A DNA stretch of 64,000 bases from Atlanticothrix silvestris CENA357 (GCF_016056295.1 NZ_JAECZB010000049.1:62001-126000); one strand, 5' to 3'; counted from the stretch's first letter, positions 38,922 through 48,862 are shown. Translations and numbers: made by a program. The notes: generated from the letters alone by a model not told the origin.

Positions 38922-39377
38922 TCAACAACACTCACAGGGATTGAACAAACTATCCATAGCCAAATGCATAAATATGTCATGCCTGAAGTCGAACTTTACT
39001 TGTCAAAACGATTACAAAAGCAGCTATAGTATACTGCTAACAAGCTAACAATCTCTAGCATCATACTTGCAGCAGCTAAAAAATAAAAATTCAACATACT
39101 TAGTTAATAAGCTGTAGTTGTTTGTGAAGAGTTTTTAGGAAAGTGTAGAAAACCCTGGTCTATTCCTTAAAAGATTTGCTAAGTTATTAGACATCTTAAC
39201 AAAAGTAGTTTTTGCAACATTATGAATAAAAGGTAAAAAAATAACTTTTATCTCTGCTTTTATCCATAAGCCTTGTTAAGGCTGATGCTGCAAAAATTAT
39301 ATATAAGTTAAGTTATTCAAAGTCAAAGCTTATGAATATCTCTAACTACCCATTTATCCACAACTTAAGTAACTTTT
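38922..39377. other. Gene-free stretch before the BY-kinase gene
   Basis: 456 bp of AT-rich DNA. A short hairpin AGCCTT-GTT-AAGGCT at about 39269-39283 has no T-run. No repeat, RNA or ORF recognised; it probably holds the promoter of the co-polymerase gene. Confidence 0.45.
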
Positions 39378-41558
39378 ATGGAGATTAAAAATTATTCCGA
39401 AGAAATAGATGTTCAAAAGTATTGGCTAGTTCTGAAACGTCGCTGGTTAATAATTTCAGGAGTATTTACAGCTTTTGCAACATTAGGTGTGGTTAATTTT
39501 CTCATCCAACCACCTACATACGAAGCAAGTGGTAAATTACTTTTTGAATTGAATCGTACTTCATCTCTTACAGGAGTCGGAGAAAAGTTAGGAAATCTGG
39601 AATCAATTGGATCTAACCCTCTAGATACACAGGCTTTACTAGTACAATCTGTGCCTGTTTTACAAGAGGTAATCGATACTCTCAAGCTCAAAGATAAAGA
39701 TGGCAATCCTCTTGATACCGAGTCAATTGCAATCAAGGTGGAAACAATTATCGGAACTGATGGGCTTAAGGTTTCTTATGTATCTAAAGAGCCAGAAGTT
39801 GCGAAAGAAGTAGTTAATCAAGTAATGAAATCTGCTGTTGCTAATAACATTTTAAATAACCGTTCCAAGGTAATAGCAGCAGGTAAATTTCTAGAAAAAC
39901 AGGTACCACAGGCTAAAAGGGAATTAGATCAAGCAGCAGAAGCCTTACGTCAATTTAGATCTCAAAATCGAATTGTCGACTTGGAAGAAGAGGCGACAGG
40001 AACAGTAAAATCTATGCTTGCTATTGATGACGAATTAAATAATACTCGCCTTCAAATAGCAAACTTGAACACACAAGAGCAACAAATACGTCGTCAATTA
40101 CAGCTATCAGCAGATCAGGCTTTAGATGTTACCTCATTAAGTCAAGTATCTGGTGTACAAGAATTATTAGTTGAACTGCAAAAAATTCAAACTCAGCTCA
40201 CAATTCGACAAGCAAGCTTCACCGATGAAGATCCAAAAGTAATTGATCTCAAAAGTCAAGAAGCTGGTTTACGAGATTTATTGCAAAAACGAATTGCCGA
40301 GTCATCAGGATCTCAAACAAGAATTGAACCTGGAAAATTGCAAATAGGTGAAATCAAGCAGAATTTAGCTTCAGAGTATGTCAAACTCCAGTCACAACGT
40401 TTAGGTTTAGAAAGCAAGTTACAATCTATATCTAGTATCAAAAATTCTTACAATCAGAGGGCTTATGCTCTGCCAAATTTAAAGAAAATTCAAGGAGAAT
40501 TAGAACGAAGATTATCACTAGCGCAAAAAAATTATGAAAATCTTTGGACTAAATATCAAGAAATAAAACTTGTAGAAAGTCAAACTATTGGTAATGCACG
40601 CATACTGCAATATGCTGAGGTAGGACGCGATCCATCTGCGATGAAAAAGAAAATCCTACTTTTAGTAGGTGGAGTATTTGGCGGCTTACTGCTTGGGGTA
40701 GCGACTGCCTTCTTAATTGATGTACTTGATAAACGAGTTAAGACTTCTAAAGAAGCAGAAGAACTTTTTGATCATAATTTACTAGGATTAATTCCAGCTT
40801 TTAAAATTAAAAAACCATCTCAATCAGAAGCTTTAACCTTAAAACGAATCTCTCGCCGAATTATTGTCGAAACATCTCCTCGATCAGTAATTCACGAATC
40901 ATATCAAATGCTTCAGGCAAATCTAAAATTCGTTAGTTTAGATAAAAAAGTTCGTACAATTGTAGTCACAAGTTCTGTTCCTGGAGAAGGTAAATCAGAA
41001 GTTTCTGCTAATTTAGCAGCAGTAATCGCTCAGACAGGACGACGAGTGCTGTTAGTTGATGCAGATATGCGCCGGCCGTCTCAACATCATCTTTGGGGCT
41101 TAATTAACACTGTAGGTTTAAGTAATGTCATAGCTGGTCAAGAAGAATTGTTTGATACAGTGCAACAAATTACTCCTAATTTATCTGTACTTACAACTGG
41201 AGATCTACCGCCTAATTCTCTATCTTTGATCGATTCAGAGCCTATGCTCACTTTGATTGATACATTATTCCAGAAATATGACTACGTTATTTTTGACACT
41301 CCTCCTTTAGTGGGGACTGCTGATGCAGCAGTTTTAGGCAAAATGGTAGATGGAGTATTAGTTGTAGTGAGACCTGACGTTGTAGATACAACGAGTGTTA
41401 ATGTCGCCAAAGCCCTCTTATCTCGTTCTGAAGCTAATATTTTGGGCATCATTGCTAATGGCGTTAATATCAAGCAAGAGTCACCTAATTACTTTTATTA
41501 CAACAGTTTACACCCGGAACAAAAGATTGAAAAGGTAATTACTGTACCATTATCCTAA
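39378..41558 (+). CDS. Polysaccharide co-polymerase with tyrosine (BY-)kinase domain, Wzc-like
   Basis: A 726-residue inner-membrane protein. It has an N-terminal Wzz domain with TM1 (~25-45), a long periplasmic coiled coil (~175-400), a GNVR-like segment and TM2 (KILLLVGGVFGGLLLGVATAFLI, ~430-450). The cytosolic BY-kinase follows, with Walker A SSVPGEGKSEVSANLA (~530-545), Walker A' LLVDADMRRPS and Walker B YVIFDTPPLVGTADA. The C-terminus holds a small Tyr cluster (NYFYYNS). It controls chain length and export of the exopolysaccharide by cyclic autophosphorylation. No Wza or phosphatase gene is next to it. Confidence 0.93.
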   Translation: MEIKNYSEEIDVQKYWLVLKRRWLIISGVFTAFATLGVVNFLIQPPTYEASGKLLFELNRTSSLTGVGEKLGNLESIGSNPLDTQALLVQSVPVLQEVIDTLKLKDKDGNPLDTESIAIKVETIIGTDGLKVSYVSKEPEVAKEVVNQVMKSAVANNILNNRSKVIAAGKFLEKQVPQAKRELDQAAEALRQFRSQNRIVDLEEEATGTVKSMLAIDDELNNTRLQIANLNTQEQQIRRQLQLSADQALDVTSLSQVSGVQELLVELQKIQTQLTIRQASFTDEDPKVIDLKSQEAGLRDLLQKRIAESSGSQTRIEPGKLQIGEIKQNLASEYVKLQSQRLGLESKLQSISSIKNSYNQRAYALPNLKKIQGELERRLSLAQKNYENLWTKYQEIKLVESQTIGNARILQYAEVGRDPSAMKKKILLLVGGVFGGLLLGVATAFLIDVLDKRVKTSKEAEELFDHNLLGLIPAFKIKKPSQSEALTLKRISRRIIVETSPRSVIHESYQMLQANLKFVSLDKKVRTIVVTSSVPGEGKSEVSANLAAVIAQTGRRVLLVDADMRRPSQHHLWGLINTVGLSNVIAGQEELFDTVQQITPNLSVLTTGDLPPNSLSLIDSEPMLTLIDTLFQKYDYVIFDTPPLVGTADAAVLGKMVDGVLVVVRPDVVDTTSVNVAKALLSRSEANILGIIANGVNIKQESPNYFYYNSLHPEQKIEKVITVPLS

Positions 41559-41587
41559 AACTATTAGAACAGAAACTTAATTAGATT

Positions 41588-42193
41588 ATGAGTACACCAT
41601 TGGAGTTGAGAGTAGATATAGGGGAAATACAATTGACTACTCTCAATCTTTGGCAACAAATCAAAGAAGATTGGATTGCTCATGGACGAGATTGGACTAA
41701 ACCAGGATTTAGAGCAGTAGTCGTTCAGCGTTTTGGAGTCTGGAGGATGAAGATTCAACCTAAGCTTCTGCGCGCACCCCTTAGTATTCTCTATCGGATG
41801 TTATATCGTAAAGTCCGCAACACTTATGGAATTGAGCTACCTTATACTGTTCAACTTGGTCGCCGGGTGATTATTGAACATCAAGGAGCGATTGTAATTC
41901 ATGGGTACTGTGCAATTGGTGATGACAGTATTATCCGCCAAGGTGTTACTTTGGGGAACCGCTATTTAGACCGTCCATTCGATGCACCAAAGTTGGGTAA
42001 ACGTGTCAATGTTGGTGCTGGTGCAAAAATATTTGGTGATATCACTGTTGGAGATGGCGCAAATATTGGTGCTAATGCCGTAGTTCTGTGTAATGTTCCA
42101 GCAGAAGCAACAGCAGTTGGCATCCCGGCAAAAATCGTCAATTACTCCCAGTGCGATCGCCAACTGGAAACTAATGAACTTAGTCAATTATAA
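41588..42193 (+). CDS. Hexapeptide-repeat serine-acetyltransferase-like enzyme
   Basis: A 201-residue left-handed beta-helix acetyltransferase. Repeats run from about residue 90 (GIELPYTVQLGRRVIIEHQGAIVIHGYCAIGDDSIIRQGVTLG split into hexads) to GDGANIGANAVVLCNVPAEATAVGIPAKIV, the usual end of the CysE/WcaB type. WcaB-like relatives acetylate sugars in colanic-acid clusters, and the context (30 bp after the BY-kinase gene, before two glycosyltransferases) supports a polysaccharide role over cysteine synthesis. The basic N-terminal half is less typical. Confidence 0.87.
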   Translation: MSTPLELRVDIGEIQLTTLNLWQQIKEDWIAHGRDWTKPGFRAVVVQRFGVWRMKIQPKLLRAPLSILYRMLYRKVRNTYGIELPYTVQLGRRVIIEHQGAIVIHGYCAIGDDSIIRQGVTLGNRYLDRPFDAPKLGKRVNVGAGAKIFGDITVGDGANIGANAVVLCNVPAEATAVGIPAKIVNYSQCDRQLETNELSQL

Positions 42194-42250
42194 AAGCTTT
42201 GTATAACTATAAAAATATCTAAACCAAGTAAATAATTACAGGTATAACTA

Positions 42251-43474
42251 ATGGCTATGAATCCATACTTGGTTCTAGGAATTGATGGTGTTCTGATAGT
42301 AAGCGCATTAGGTTTACTAGTTCTAAGTTTAGTTCTTTTTGTAGAATGTATTGCGGCCTTGTTTCCAGTTCCTTCTCAATTTAGTGAGAATAATTGGCAA
42401 AATACAAAAGTTACAGTATTAGTCCCGGCACATAACGAAGAAGTTGTAATTAGTTCAACACTCCTAAACATCAAATTACAATTACAAAAACAACACCATT
42501 TAGTTGTAATTGCTGATAATTGTAGTGATGCGACAGCAGAAATTGCTCGTGCAGCTGGTGCTACAGTGATCGAGCGTCATGATCCTCTGCTTACAGGTAA
42601 AGGATACGCCTTAGATTATGGTTTGCGATTTCTAGAGTCAGAGCCACCTGATGTTGTTGTATTTGTTGATGCTGACTGTAAAGTTGAACCAGGTGCGATT
42701 AAAAAATTAATTCAGTATGCGATCGCCACAAAGCGACCCGTTCAAGCTACCTACCTAATGACAAAGGCTAGTAATTCTAGCCCAAAAGAATCAGTGTCAG
42801 CATTTGCCTTCAAGGTGAAGAATTTAGTTCGTCCTCTTGGGTTAGCTCAACTAAAAATGCCTTGCTTACTCACTGGTACAGGTATGGCTTTTCCTTGGTC
42901 TGTAATTCGTTCTGTTGATTTAGCCAGCGGTTACATTGTTGAAGACATGAAACTCGGCTTAGATTTGACTATAGCCGGATATGTACCAGTGTTTTGCCCC
43001 CAAGCTTATGTGACTGCACTATTGCCACAACAAGCACAAGCAACTAAAAGTCAAAGAACTCGTTGGGAACATGGTCACTTGAAAACTCTACTGACTTACG
43101 TTCCTGTGCTACTCAAAGCATCAGTAGCTCAAAAAAGGTTAGATTTGTTGATCAGCGCTTTAGATATGTGCGTGCCGCCTCTATCTTTGCTGATTTTTAT
43201 CTGGTTATTGCTAATGGCAATTTCTCTGGTGTTTGCAGTCTTGACAGCACTCTGGATGCCAGTAACTTTTTTGTCTACAGCAGGTTTGTTTCTGCTGATT
43301 GCGATTCTTGGAGCTTGGGTTAAATTTGGGCGTACCGACTTACCTTTACAAGAACTTTTAACGGTTCCTTTTTATATTCTCTGGAAAATCCCTATTTATC
43401 TCAAATTTTTGGTGCAACCTCAAAATAAGTGGATTCGTACAGAACGCGACTCAGTGAATATTTCAGAGCCATAA
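42251..43474 (+). CDS. Membrane glycosyltransferase family 2
   Basis: A 407-residue processive-type GT2. TM1 lies at ~10-35, then the GT-A domain: VTVLVPAHNEEVVISSTL, VVIADNCSDATAEIARAAGA, VVFVDADCKVEPGAI (DxD-type), YIVEDMKLGLDL and QRTRWEHGHL (QxxRW). Three C-terminal helices follow (LSLLIFIWLLLMAISLVF, FLSTAGLFLLIAILGAW and one more). It resembles enzymes that polymerise or extend glycans across the membrane. The next gene starts 8 bp downstream, so the two are translationally linked. Confidence 0.9.
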   Translation: MAMNPYLVLGIDGVLIVSALGLLVLSLVLFVECIAALFPVPSQFSENNWQNTKVTVLVPAHNEEVVISSTLLNIKLQLQKQHHLVVIADNCSDATAEIARAAGATVIERHDPLLTGKGYALDYGLRFLESEPPDVVVFVDADCKVEPGAIKKLIQYAIATKRPVQATYLMTKASNSSPKESVSAFAFKVKNLVRPLGLAQLKMPCLLTGTGMAFPWSVIRSVDLASGYIVEDMKLGLDLTIAGYVPVFCPQAYVTALLPQQAQATKSQRTRWEHGHLKTLLTYVPVLLKASVAQKRLDLLISALDMCVPPLSLLIFIWLLLMAISLVFAVLTALWMPVTFLSTAGLFLLIAILGAWVKFGRTDLPLQELLTVPFYILWKIPIYLKFLVQPQNKWIRTERDSVNISEP

Positions 43475-43482
43475 TTAATCTT

Positions 43483-44757
43483 ATGAAAAAAGAAATTTTA
43501 TTAGTAATGCCTGTTCCGTTTCGGACAGTAGAAGGGCGTTTAGGATTTGATGATCAAACTTGTGAGGGTTTGGTACGCTGGGCAGAAAACTTTGATCGCG
43601 TTGTCATGGCTTGTCCTGTGATGCCAGAAGACATTGCTGCAAACAGCAAGACTTCAATGACATGGCAGGCGATCGCTGAGTTGCCTTGTGCAGATAGACT
43701 AGAATTAATTCCATTACCTTACGCTTATAAAATTCCTGAATTTATTAAAAACTATCAACCCATAAGTCAATTATTAAATAAAAAAATTCAGGAATGTCAG
43801 TATCTTTGTTTTGCCCTCAGTGGAGTTGTCGGAGATTGGGGAGCGATCGCTTGTCTAGAAGCCATCAAGCTTAAACGTCCTTATGCCATCTGGGCAGATC
43901 GTGTTGAATATGAAGTTATCAGTCGAACTTTATTAAAAAAAGAGTCACGCAAGAAAGTACCATTCAAGCGTCTTGTCAAAGAGCTATTGATTACGCTACC
44001 TTTGCTCAAACCCTATCAGCGATATCTGATTCGCCACTCTCAGTTGGGTCTTTTCCAAGGACAAGATTGCTATAGCGCATATTCATCTTTCTGTAAAACC
44101 TCTTATTGTGTATATGATATCCACACAAAAAAGTCAGATCAGATTGATGCTTCCAGTCTTGAGTTGAAAATTAAATCACTATCAAATGATCAACCTTTGC
44201 TGATTTGCTATGTAGGACGAGCCGCACAGATGAAAGGCCCATTTGATTGGCTGCGAGTCATACATTATCTCTGCGAGGCTGGTGTTAATTTACAAGCTAC
44301 TTGGCTTGGGGATGGGCCGCTTCTTCCAGATATGAAGTCACTCGCTGATGAATTGGGTATTGCTGATCGAATCCACTTGGCCGGATTTGTTGATGATCGG
44401 AGCCGAATTTTGTCAACGATGAGAAAACATCATATCTTCCTATTCTGTCACAAAACTCCAGAATCGCCTCGATGTTTAGTTGAGTCTTTAGTTTCCGGTT
44501 GTCCTATTGTTGGTTATAGCAGTCCCTATTCCGAAGGGCTTTTATCGGAACATCAAGGTGGTGCATTAGTGCCAATGAATAATTGGCAAAAACTAGCTGA
44601 ATTGATAGTTGAACTCAACTCAGACCGAACAAGATTAAGTGAGTTGATTTTTAAAGCTGCACTATCTGGTCAACCCTTTGATGAACAAGCAGTATTTCAA
44701 CATCGAAGTGACTTAATTAAGCAACATTTGTTCCCAAAATTTGCTGGTATGCTCTAA
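43483..44757 (+). CDS. Glycosyltransferase (GT4-like)
   Basis: A 424-residue protein. The C-terminal half shows GT-B donor-site features: LICYVGRAAQMKGPFDWLRV, ATWLGDGPLLPDMKSLADEL, IHLAGFVDDRSRILSTMR and a variant E-x7-E block (CHKTPESPRCLVESLVSGCP). The N-terminal half is less conserved. Start is ATG 43483, 8 bp after the GT2 gene; an in-frame ATG 54 bp earlier lies inside that gene and is rejected. It ends just before a strong bidirectional hairpin. Sugar specificity unknown. Confidence 0.82.
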   Translation: MKKEILLVMPVPFRTVEGRLGFDDQTCEGLVRWAENFDRVVMACPVMPEDIAANSKTSMTWQAIAELPCADRLELIPLPYAYKIPEFIKNYQPISQLLNKKIQECQYLCFALSGVVGDWGAIACLEAIKLKRPYAIWADRVEYEVISRTLLKKESRKKVPFKRLVKELLITLPLLKPYQRYLIRHSQLGLFQGQDCYSAYSSFCKTSYCVYDIHTKKSDQIDASSLELKIKSLSNDQPLLICYVGRAAQMKGPFDWLRVIHYLCEAGVNLQATWLGDGPLLPDMKSLADELGIADRIHLAGFVDDRSRILSTMRKHHIFLFCHKTPESPRCLVESLVSGCPIVGYSSPYSEGLLSEHQGGALVPMNNWQKLAELIVELNSDRTRLSELIFKAALSGQPFDEQAVFQHRSDLIKQHLFPKFAGML

Positions 44758-44769
44758 TTAACTTTGTAA

Positions 44770-44799
44770 AACTAGACTTGATTCGGTTCAAGTCTAGTT
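44770..44799. terminator. Bidirectional terminator hairpin
   Basis: Perfect 12-bp stem AACTAGACTTGA (44770-44781) and TCAAGTCTAGTT (44788-44799) with a 6-nt loop, between the convergent stops of the GT4-like and GT14 genes. Confidence 0.8.
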
Positions 44800-44801
44800 A
44801 A

Positions 44802-45668
44802 TCATTTAGCAGATATTCCTAGTATTTTGTGGTCAATTAAATCTAATATTTCTGGATCTCTAGTGATATCAAATTTCCTAGCAAACAACTTTGGAGAATT
44901 TACGAGGGTATTGAAGTAACTTTTATCTATAATTGCTGGAGGTGTGGGATTAGCATTCTCCCAGTCAGCATACTTGAGATCATCGTTGACAATATAATTT
45001 TTGAAGGGAGAATTGGAGACAATGGTCTGAAAAAAGTTTTCATCAGGAATAAAAACATATTTAAAGTAGTTAACAAAATTGGGATTGTTAATAATGAAGT
45101 TATTAATATAATGTATGCACTCTCGTGATAAACACCACCACTGAGAGCCACCATAGGCTTCTAAATTTGAAGGAAATCTACGCTTAAGGGTGAAATAAAA
45201 ATGTTTACCACGAAGACGAAAATGCCAGTATTGCACTCTATTTAAAGCCTGATAGCATCCATCTTGATTAGTCCACCTATTTTCAGATTTTAAGGCAAAA
45301 GATTCTATAAACTGCTTACCTTCTGATTTTTCTAAAAATTCTTTAATTTGAGTATTAGTTTTAATTAAATAATCTTGACCTGACAGGAGAATTGTATAAT
45401 CAAAAGCTATATTTGATTTAATTAATTGTCTTATACCTTCAATAGTTGCCTGGACAATATTAAAATTTCCCCAATAACAACTATATCGTTTTAAAAAATG
45501 AACATTTGTGATGTTCTTAAGTTGCTTTACTAGATGATTGTATATCTTGTCATTTGCTCTTCTATCAATGTGAATGAAAAAGGATGTATCTTCATCTTGG
45601 AGTCGAAGAATCAAACGTACCAATTGTTCAGGATTCTTGTGTGCCAGAATTATATAAGCAATTTTCAT
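44802..45668 (-). CDS. Core-2/I-branching-type glycosyltransferase (GT14)
   Basis: A 288-residue enzyme of the beta-1,6-N-acetylglucosaminyltransferase/xylosyltransferase family. The start KIAYIILAHKNPEQLVRLI with SFFIHIDRRAN, WGNFNIVQATIEGIRQLI and DYTILLSGQDYLIKTNTQI are diagnostic, as is GGSQWWCLSRECIHYI further on and PDENFFQTIVSNSP. It transfers a sugar to form a branch on a glycan, here presumably the exopolysaccharide. It is the only minus-strand gene in this part, flanked by a bidirectional terminator and by the divergent polymerase gene. Confidence 0.88.
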   Translation of the reverse strand: MKIAYIILAHKNPEQLVRLILRLQDEDTSFFIHIDRRANDKIYNHLVKQLKNITNVHFLKRYSCYWGNFNIVQATIEGIRQLIKSNIAFDYTILLSGQDYLIKTNTQIKEFLEKSEGKQFIESFALKSENRWTNQDGCYQALNRVQYWHFRLRGKHFYFTLKRRFPSNLEAYGGSQWWCLSRECIHYINNFIINNPNFVNYFKYVFIPDENFFQTIVSNSPFKNYIVNDDLKYADWENANPTPPAIIDKSYFNTLVNSPKLFARKFDITRDPEILDLIDHKILGISAK

Positions 45669-45821
45669 AATGATCTATATTTTTGATTTTTATAACATAC
45701 CTTTTACATGAATCCATATTTTATGTTAACAAATCTATATATTTACAAAAATGCATAGATACAAAAAAAGTTTCATACAATATAATAAATAAATTTTAAT
45801 CGCATTCTCTATTTTTTTATT

Positions 45822-47012
45822 ATGAAAAAATTTCTCACAATTGTCGAAAACTTTTTCGTTGTTTTAAGCTTAACCTTTTTTACAGGAGGCTTAGTTGTTC
45901 CATACAGCATACTCACATTAATCCGGTATTTTATCTGGGTAACTGTTGGGATTGTAATTTGCGTTCAGTGGAAGAAGTCTCTTTTTATAGCCAGTCGAAA
46001 TATACTACTTTGTATATTAACGTTGATAATTTTATTGTCGTTTATCTGGTCACTTTTTCCAGTATTTACACTTAAAAATTTGCGTGAAGTTTTGCAAATG
46101 ACCATGTTTGCTTTATATTTTGCAATGCGATTTAGCTTTAAAGAGCAGGTCAAACTAATTACATGGACATTTACTATAGGAATTGTACTGAGTTTATATT
46201 ATGCCCTAGCAATACCTTCTATTGGTATACATGGGGCAGATCACCCAGGGGCATGGAAAGGAATCTATGATTATAAAAACACTTTTGGCAGCATGATGGT
46301 TTTAAGCTCATTAGCATTCTTTTTACTGCCTATTGAGAAACCAATACATTATTTCTATAAGTGGGCGGGTTTTGGTGCATCATTAGTTATGATGGTGCTT
46401 TCAACTTCAAAATCTTCTCTTGTGATTTCTTTGCTTCTGATATGTATGTTGTGGATATATCGTAATTTTCAGTGGCGGGGAAAAGTTAGCATAGTTTATT
46501 TAAATATTGCAGTTTTAATAATTGCATGTATTACTACAGTAGGTTTAACAGAATGGGTGTCTATTGTAACTGGTCTAGGAAAAGACCCCACCTTAACTGG
46601 ACGGACAATTATTTGGGATGTAGCGTTAACTAAACTCCAGGAAAGCCCATTGCTAGGTTTTGGACGTGGTGCATTTTGGGCACCAGGAAGTAGATATGCG
46701 ATCGCATCTGGTCAAGCAGTGGCAGTTGGTTTCATACCACCTCATGCCCACAATGGTTTCATTGATTTAGCTTTAGATGTTGGTTTGATAGGTTTATTAT
46801 TATTTCTAATTAATTTCGCCATAACCTATTTTCGGGCATTGAATAGGGCTTACGCAGCTCAAAACCCAGAAGATATTTGGCCTTTAGCTTTTCTAATGTT
46901 TTTGGCAATGAATAACATGACGGAAAGTTATCTACTACGTTTATCTAATATTTATTGGGTTTTATATTTAACAATCGCTTTATCTTTAAGCCAAAGAAGG
47001 CAAAGCGAGTAG
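45822..47012 (+). CDS. O-antigen ligase/Wzy-like polysaccharide polymerase
   Basis: A 396-residue membrane protein with about ten hydrophobic helices. The central motif TGRTIIWDVALTKLQESPLLGFGRGAFW is split as TGRTIIWDVAL and SPLLGFGRGAFW, followed by HAHNGFIDLALDVGLIGLLL. This is the O-antigen ligase/Wzy (PF04932-type) signature with its conserved His and Arg. It joins repeat units in the periplasm. With the flippase at 33-34 kb and the BY-kinase co-polymerase it completes the Wzx/Wzy set. Confidence 0.88.
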   Translation: MKKFLTIVENFFVVLSLTFFTGGLVVPYSILTLIRYFIWVTVGIVICVQWKKSLFIASRNILLCILTLIILLSFIWSLFPVFTLKNLREVLQMTMFALYFAMRFSFKEQVKLITWTFTIGIVLSLYYALAIPSIGIHGADHPGAWKGIYDYKNTFGSMMVLSSLAFFLLPIEKPIHYFYKWAGFGASLVMMVLSTSKSSLVISLLLICMLWIYRNFQWRGKVSIVYLNIAVLIIACITTVGLTEWVSIVTGLGKDPTLTGRTIIWDVALTKLQESPLLGFGRGAFWAPGSRYAIASGQAVAVGFIPPHAHNGFIDLALDVGLIGLLLFLINFAITYFRALNRAYAAQNPEDIWPLAFLMFLAMNNMTESYLLRLSNIYWVLYLTIALSLSQRRQSE

Positions 47013-47066
47013 GAATGGTTAATGCACAGTTTTGTAGCTGAGTCCACAAGCTAAATTGCTAATTGA

Positions 47067-47176
47067 AATATAGCGATTCTCACATTTGTGAGGTACAAAT
47101 TTATCCGCGTTCATCTGCGTCCATCAACGGTTAATTATTTATGCTTGTACCTCACCCAGTTGGAAACCGCTATATT
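47067..47176. mobile_element. MITE with 32-bp terminal inverted repeats
   Basis: Left end AATATAGCGATTCTCACA... (47067-47098) and right end (47145-47176) are inverse copies of each other: both read AATATAGCG, a TT-rich core and GTGAGGTACAA. The 46-bp middle holds TTATCCGCGTTCATCTGCGT, a text seen in many dispersed cyanobacterial repeats. The right end supplies the TAA stop of the acyltransferase gene. Confidence 0.7.
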
Positions 47177-48257
47177 AAGATAACTTTTTGCGTATCTGTA
47201 TTACTGGAAACTCTATAAACTTGTAGATGGCATAAGCTAATCCAAATGAAATCAATAAAGAAATTCCTCCTTGGATTACTTTATTAAATTGGGGCAGATA
47301 CATATAAACAGCATAAATAACAGTGTGATGTACAAGGTAAAGCGAATATGAGAGTACTCCAATAAAACGCATCCACTCTAAATTTAGCAACTGGAATAAT
47401 CCCCAATTTGGAAAACGAATAGCGGTAACGAATATTGGATATAAAGCAATTCCTTGAATGGTATAACGAAAAGTTTCTTGAAATTCAAAGGAGCGATATA
47501 AAAAGGAAAAAAGCAGTAAGACAATTCCTATAGGCAGCAAAAATTGCTTCCATAGTCTATTAGACCAAGACTGAGAATCCATCATTGGATTACCATTAAC
47601 TGCTAAGGCACAGCCAAATAATATGCTATCCATTCGGGTATCTGATGCATAAAAGGTACGACTTGCATCTACTCCAAAGCCGTAAATTAGAATACATCGC
47701 CACAACAAGACAGCTAAACACAGTACCCAAAAAACTAGCATTTGCTTTTTAGGACTCAAATGCAGTTTACGTAAAGCTAAATAAAGGAAAGGGAAAAGCA
47801 AATAAAAATGTTCTTCGACAGCAAGAGACCAATATACACCACTGCCGATAGTTGTTCCCCCACCGACAAAAATTGCATAATAGTTGGCATAGTGCAAAGC
47901 TTGAGATAATAAAGCTGGGAGGTGAATTTGCCCTTCAAGGAATCCTAAAAAAGTTAAGGTTACTCCTAACAACAACACAAAATAAAATGGAGGTAAAATA
48001 CGTAATATTCGTCTAAGATAAAAACTCTTAAAATCAAGAGTTTGATAGCGGTCATACTCTCGTCGGAGAATAGTTGTAATTAAGTAACCGCTGAGAAAGA
48101 AAAAGACTGTTACACCAAAGCCTCCAGGAACAACCTTGCTCAGCCCCGCATGAGCTAAAAAAACAATTAAGAACGCAACAGTTCTCATCCCATCAAGGGA
48201 TGGTATATAAAATTTGGATGAAGTGCCCATTATATGTTTAAAGTTACTCAGTTTCAA
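47175..48257 (-). CDS. Membrane acyltransferase 3 (OafA/YrhL type)
   Basis: A 360-residue protein with about ten helices. SLDGMRTVAFLIVFLAHAGL carries the catalytic-type His near the N-terminus, GFGVTVFFFLSGYLITTILR the second block and YWSLAVEEHFYLLFPFLYLA the third, all hallmarks of OafA-like O-acetylases. It probably acetylates a surface sugar. It is convergent with the polymerase gene and separated from it by a MITE whose end forms its stop codon. A 600-bp gene-free region lies upstream. Confidence 0.88.
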   Translation of the reverse strand: MKLSNFKHIMGTSSKFYIPSLDGMRTVAFLIVFLAHAGLSKVVPGGFGVTVFFFLSGYLITTILRREYDRYQTLDFKSFYLRRILRILPPFYFVLLLGVTLTFLGFLEGQIHLPALLSQALHYANYYAIFVGGGTTIGSGVYWSLAVEEHFYLLFPFLYLALRKLHLSPKKQMLVFWVLCLAVLLWRCILIYGFGVDASRTFYASDTRMDSILFGCALAVNGNPMMDSQSWSNRLWKQFLLPIGIVLLLFSFLYRSFEFQETFRYTIQGIALYPIFVTAIRFPNWGLFQLLNLEWMRFIGVLSYSLYLVHHTVIYAVYMYLPQFNKVIQGGISLLISFGLAYAIYKFIEFPVIQIRKKLS

Positions 48258-48862
48258 AACTATAATGATTCGATTTTACAATTACCAAAATAGATAATTG
48301 AAGCACTGACTTTACGGCTTTATGGTTTTGATATCAAAAATTATTGATTTCTTAATTGTCATGTTAAAACCACTTCTCGTAAAGCCTAAACAAAGCAAAC
48401 TAGTGGTATATTTGTGGCTGCAAATATACGGGCAGTAGTTTTTTCAATTAATTCAAATTTTACTCGGTGTAGAGTTCGATGTTGGTATTTTTTTCGACTT
48501 ATATTTGAAATTATATTTAGATCTTGATGAAGATAATATAAAGAAACTAGATATTATTACAGACTACTCTGGTGATATCAGTTAATATAACTAGAGAGTA
48601 GTTGTTTTTTGACAAAAAGTTGAAATATTGAGATAGTCTTGTATGTAGTGTTAAATTTATGGTTAATACCTAATGTTTGTGAACTACAGTCCATAAATTA
48701 TTTATTTTTGATATCAAACTCAATAATTAACGAAGGCAAGTTGATTGTATTTGGAGTTTTCCCCCAGAGTTTAGACATTGCTAACTAAAAACTTTCCAAA
48801 CTTATTTTTATCAACTACTGCTTTATTTGAACGGAATATTGAGGAGTGGAGGAGGTCAGAAT
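48258..48862. other. Gene-free stretch with orphan terminator
   Basis: AT-rich region between divergent acyltransferase and GT2 genes. A plus-strand T-tailed hairpin at 48563-48610 (listed separately) has no gene before it. No repeat recognised. Confidence 0.5.
48563..48610 (+). terminator. Orphan rho-independent terminator
   Basis: ACTACTCT (48563-48570) pairs with AGAGTAGT (48595-48602), 24-nt inner region, followed by TGTTTTTT. Upstream on this strand there is no ORF back to the divergent gene, so it may end a small RNA. Confidence 0.6.
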
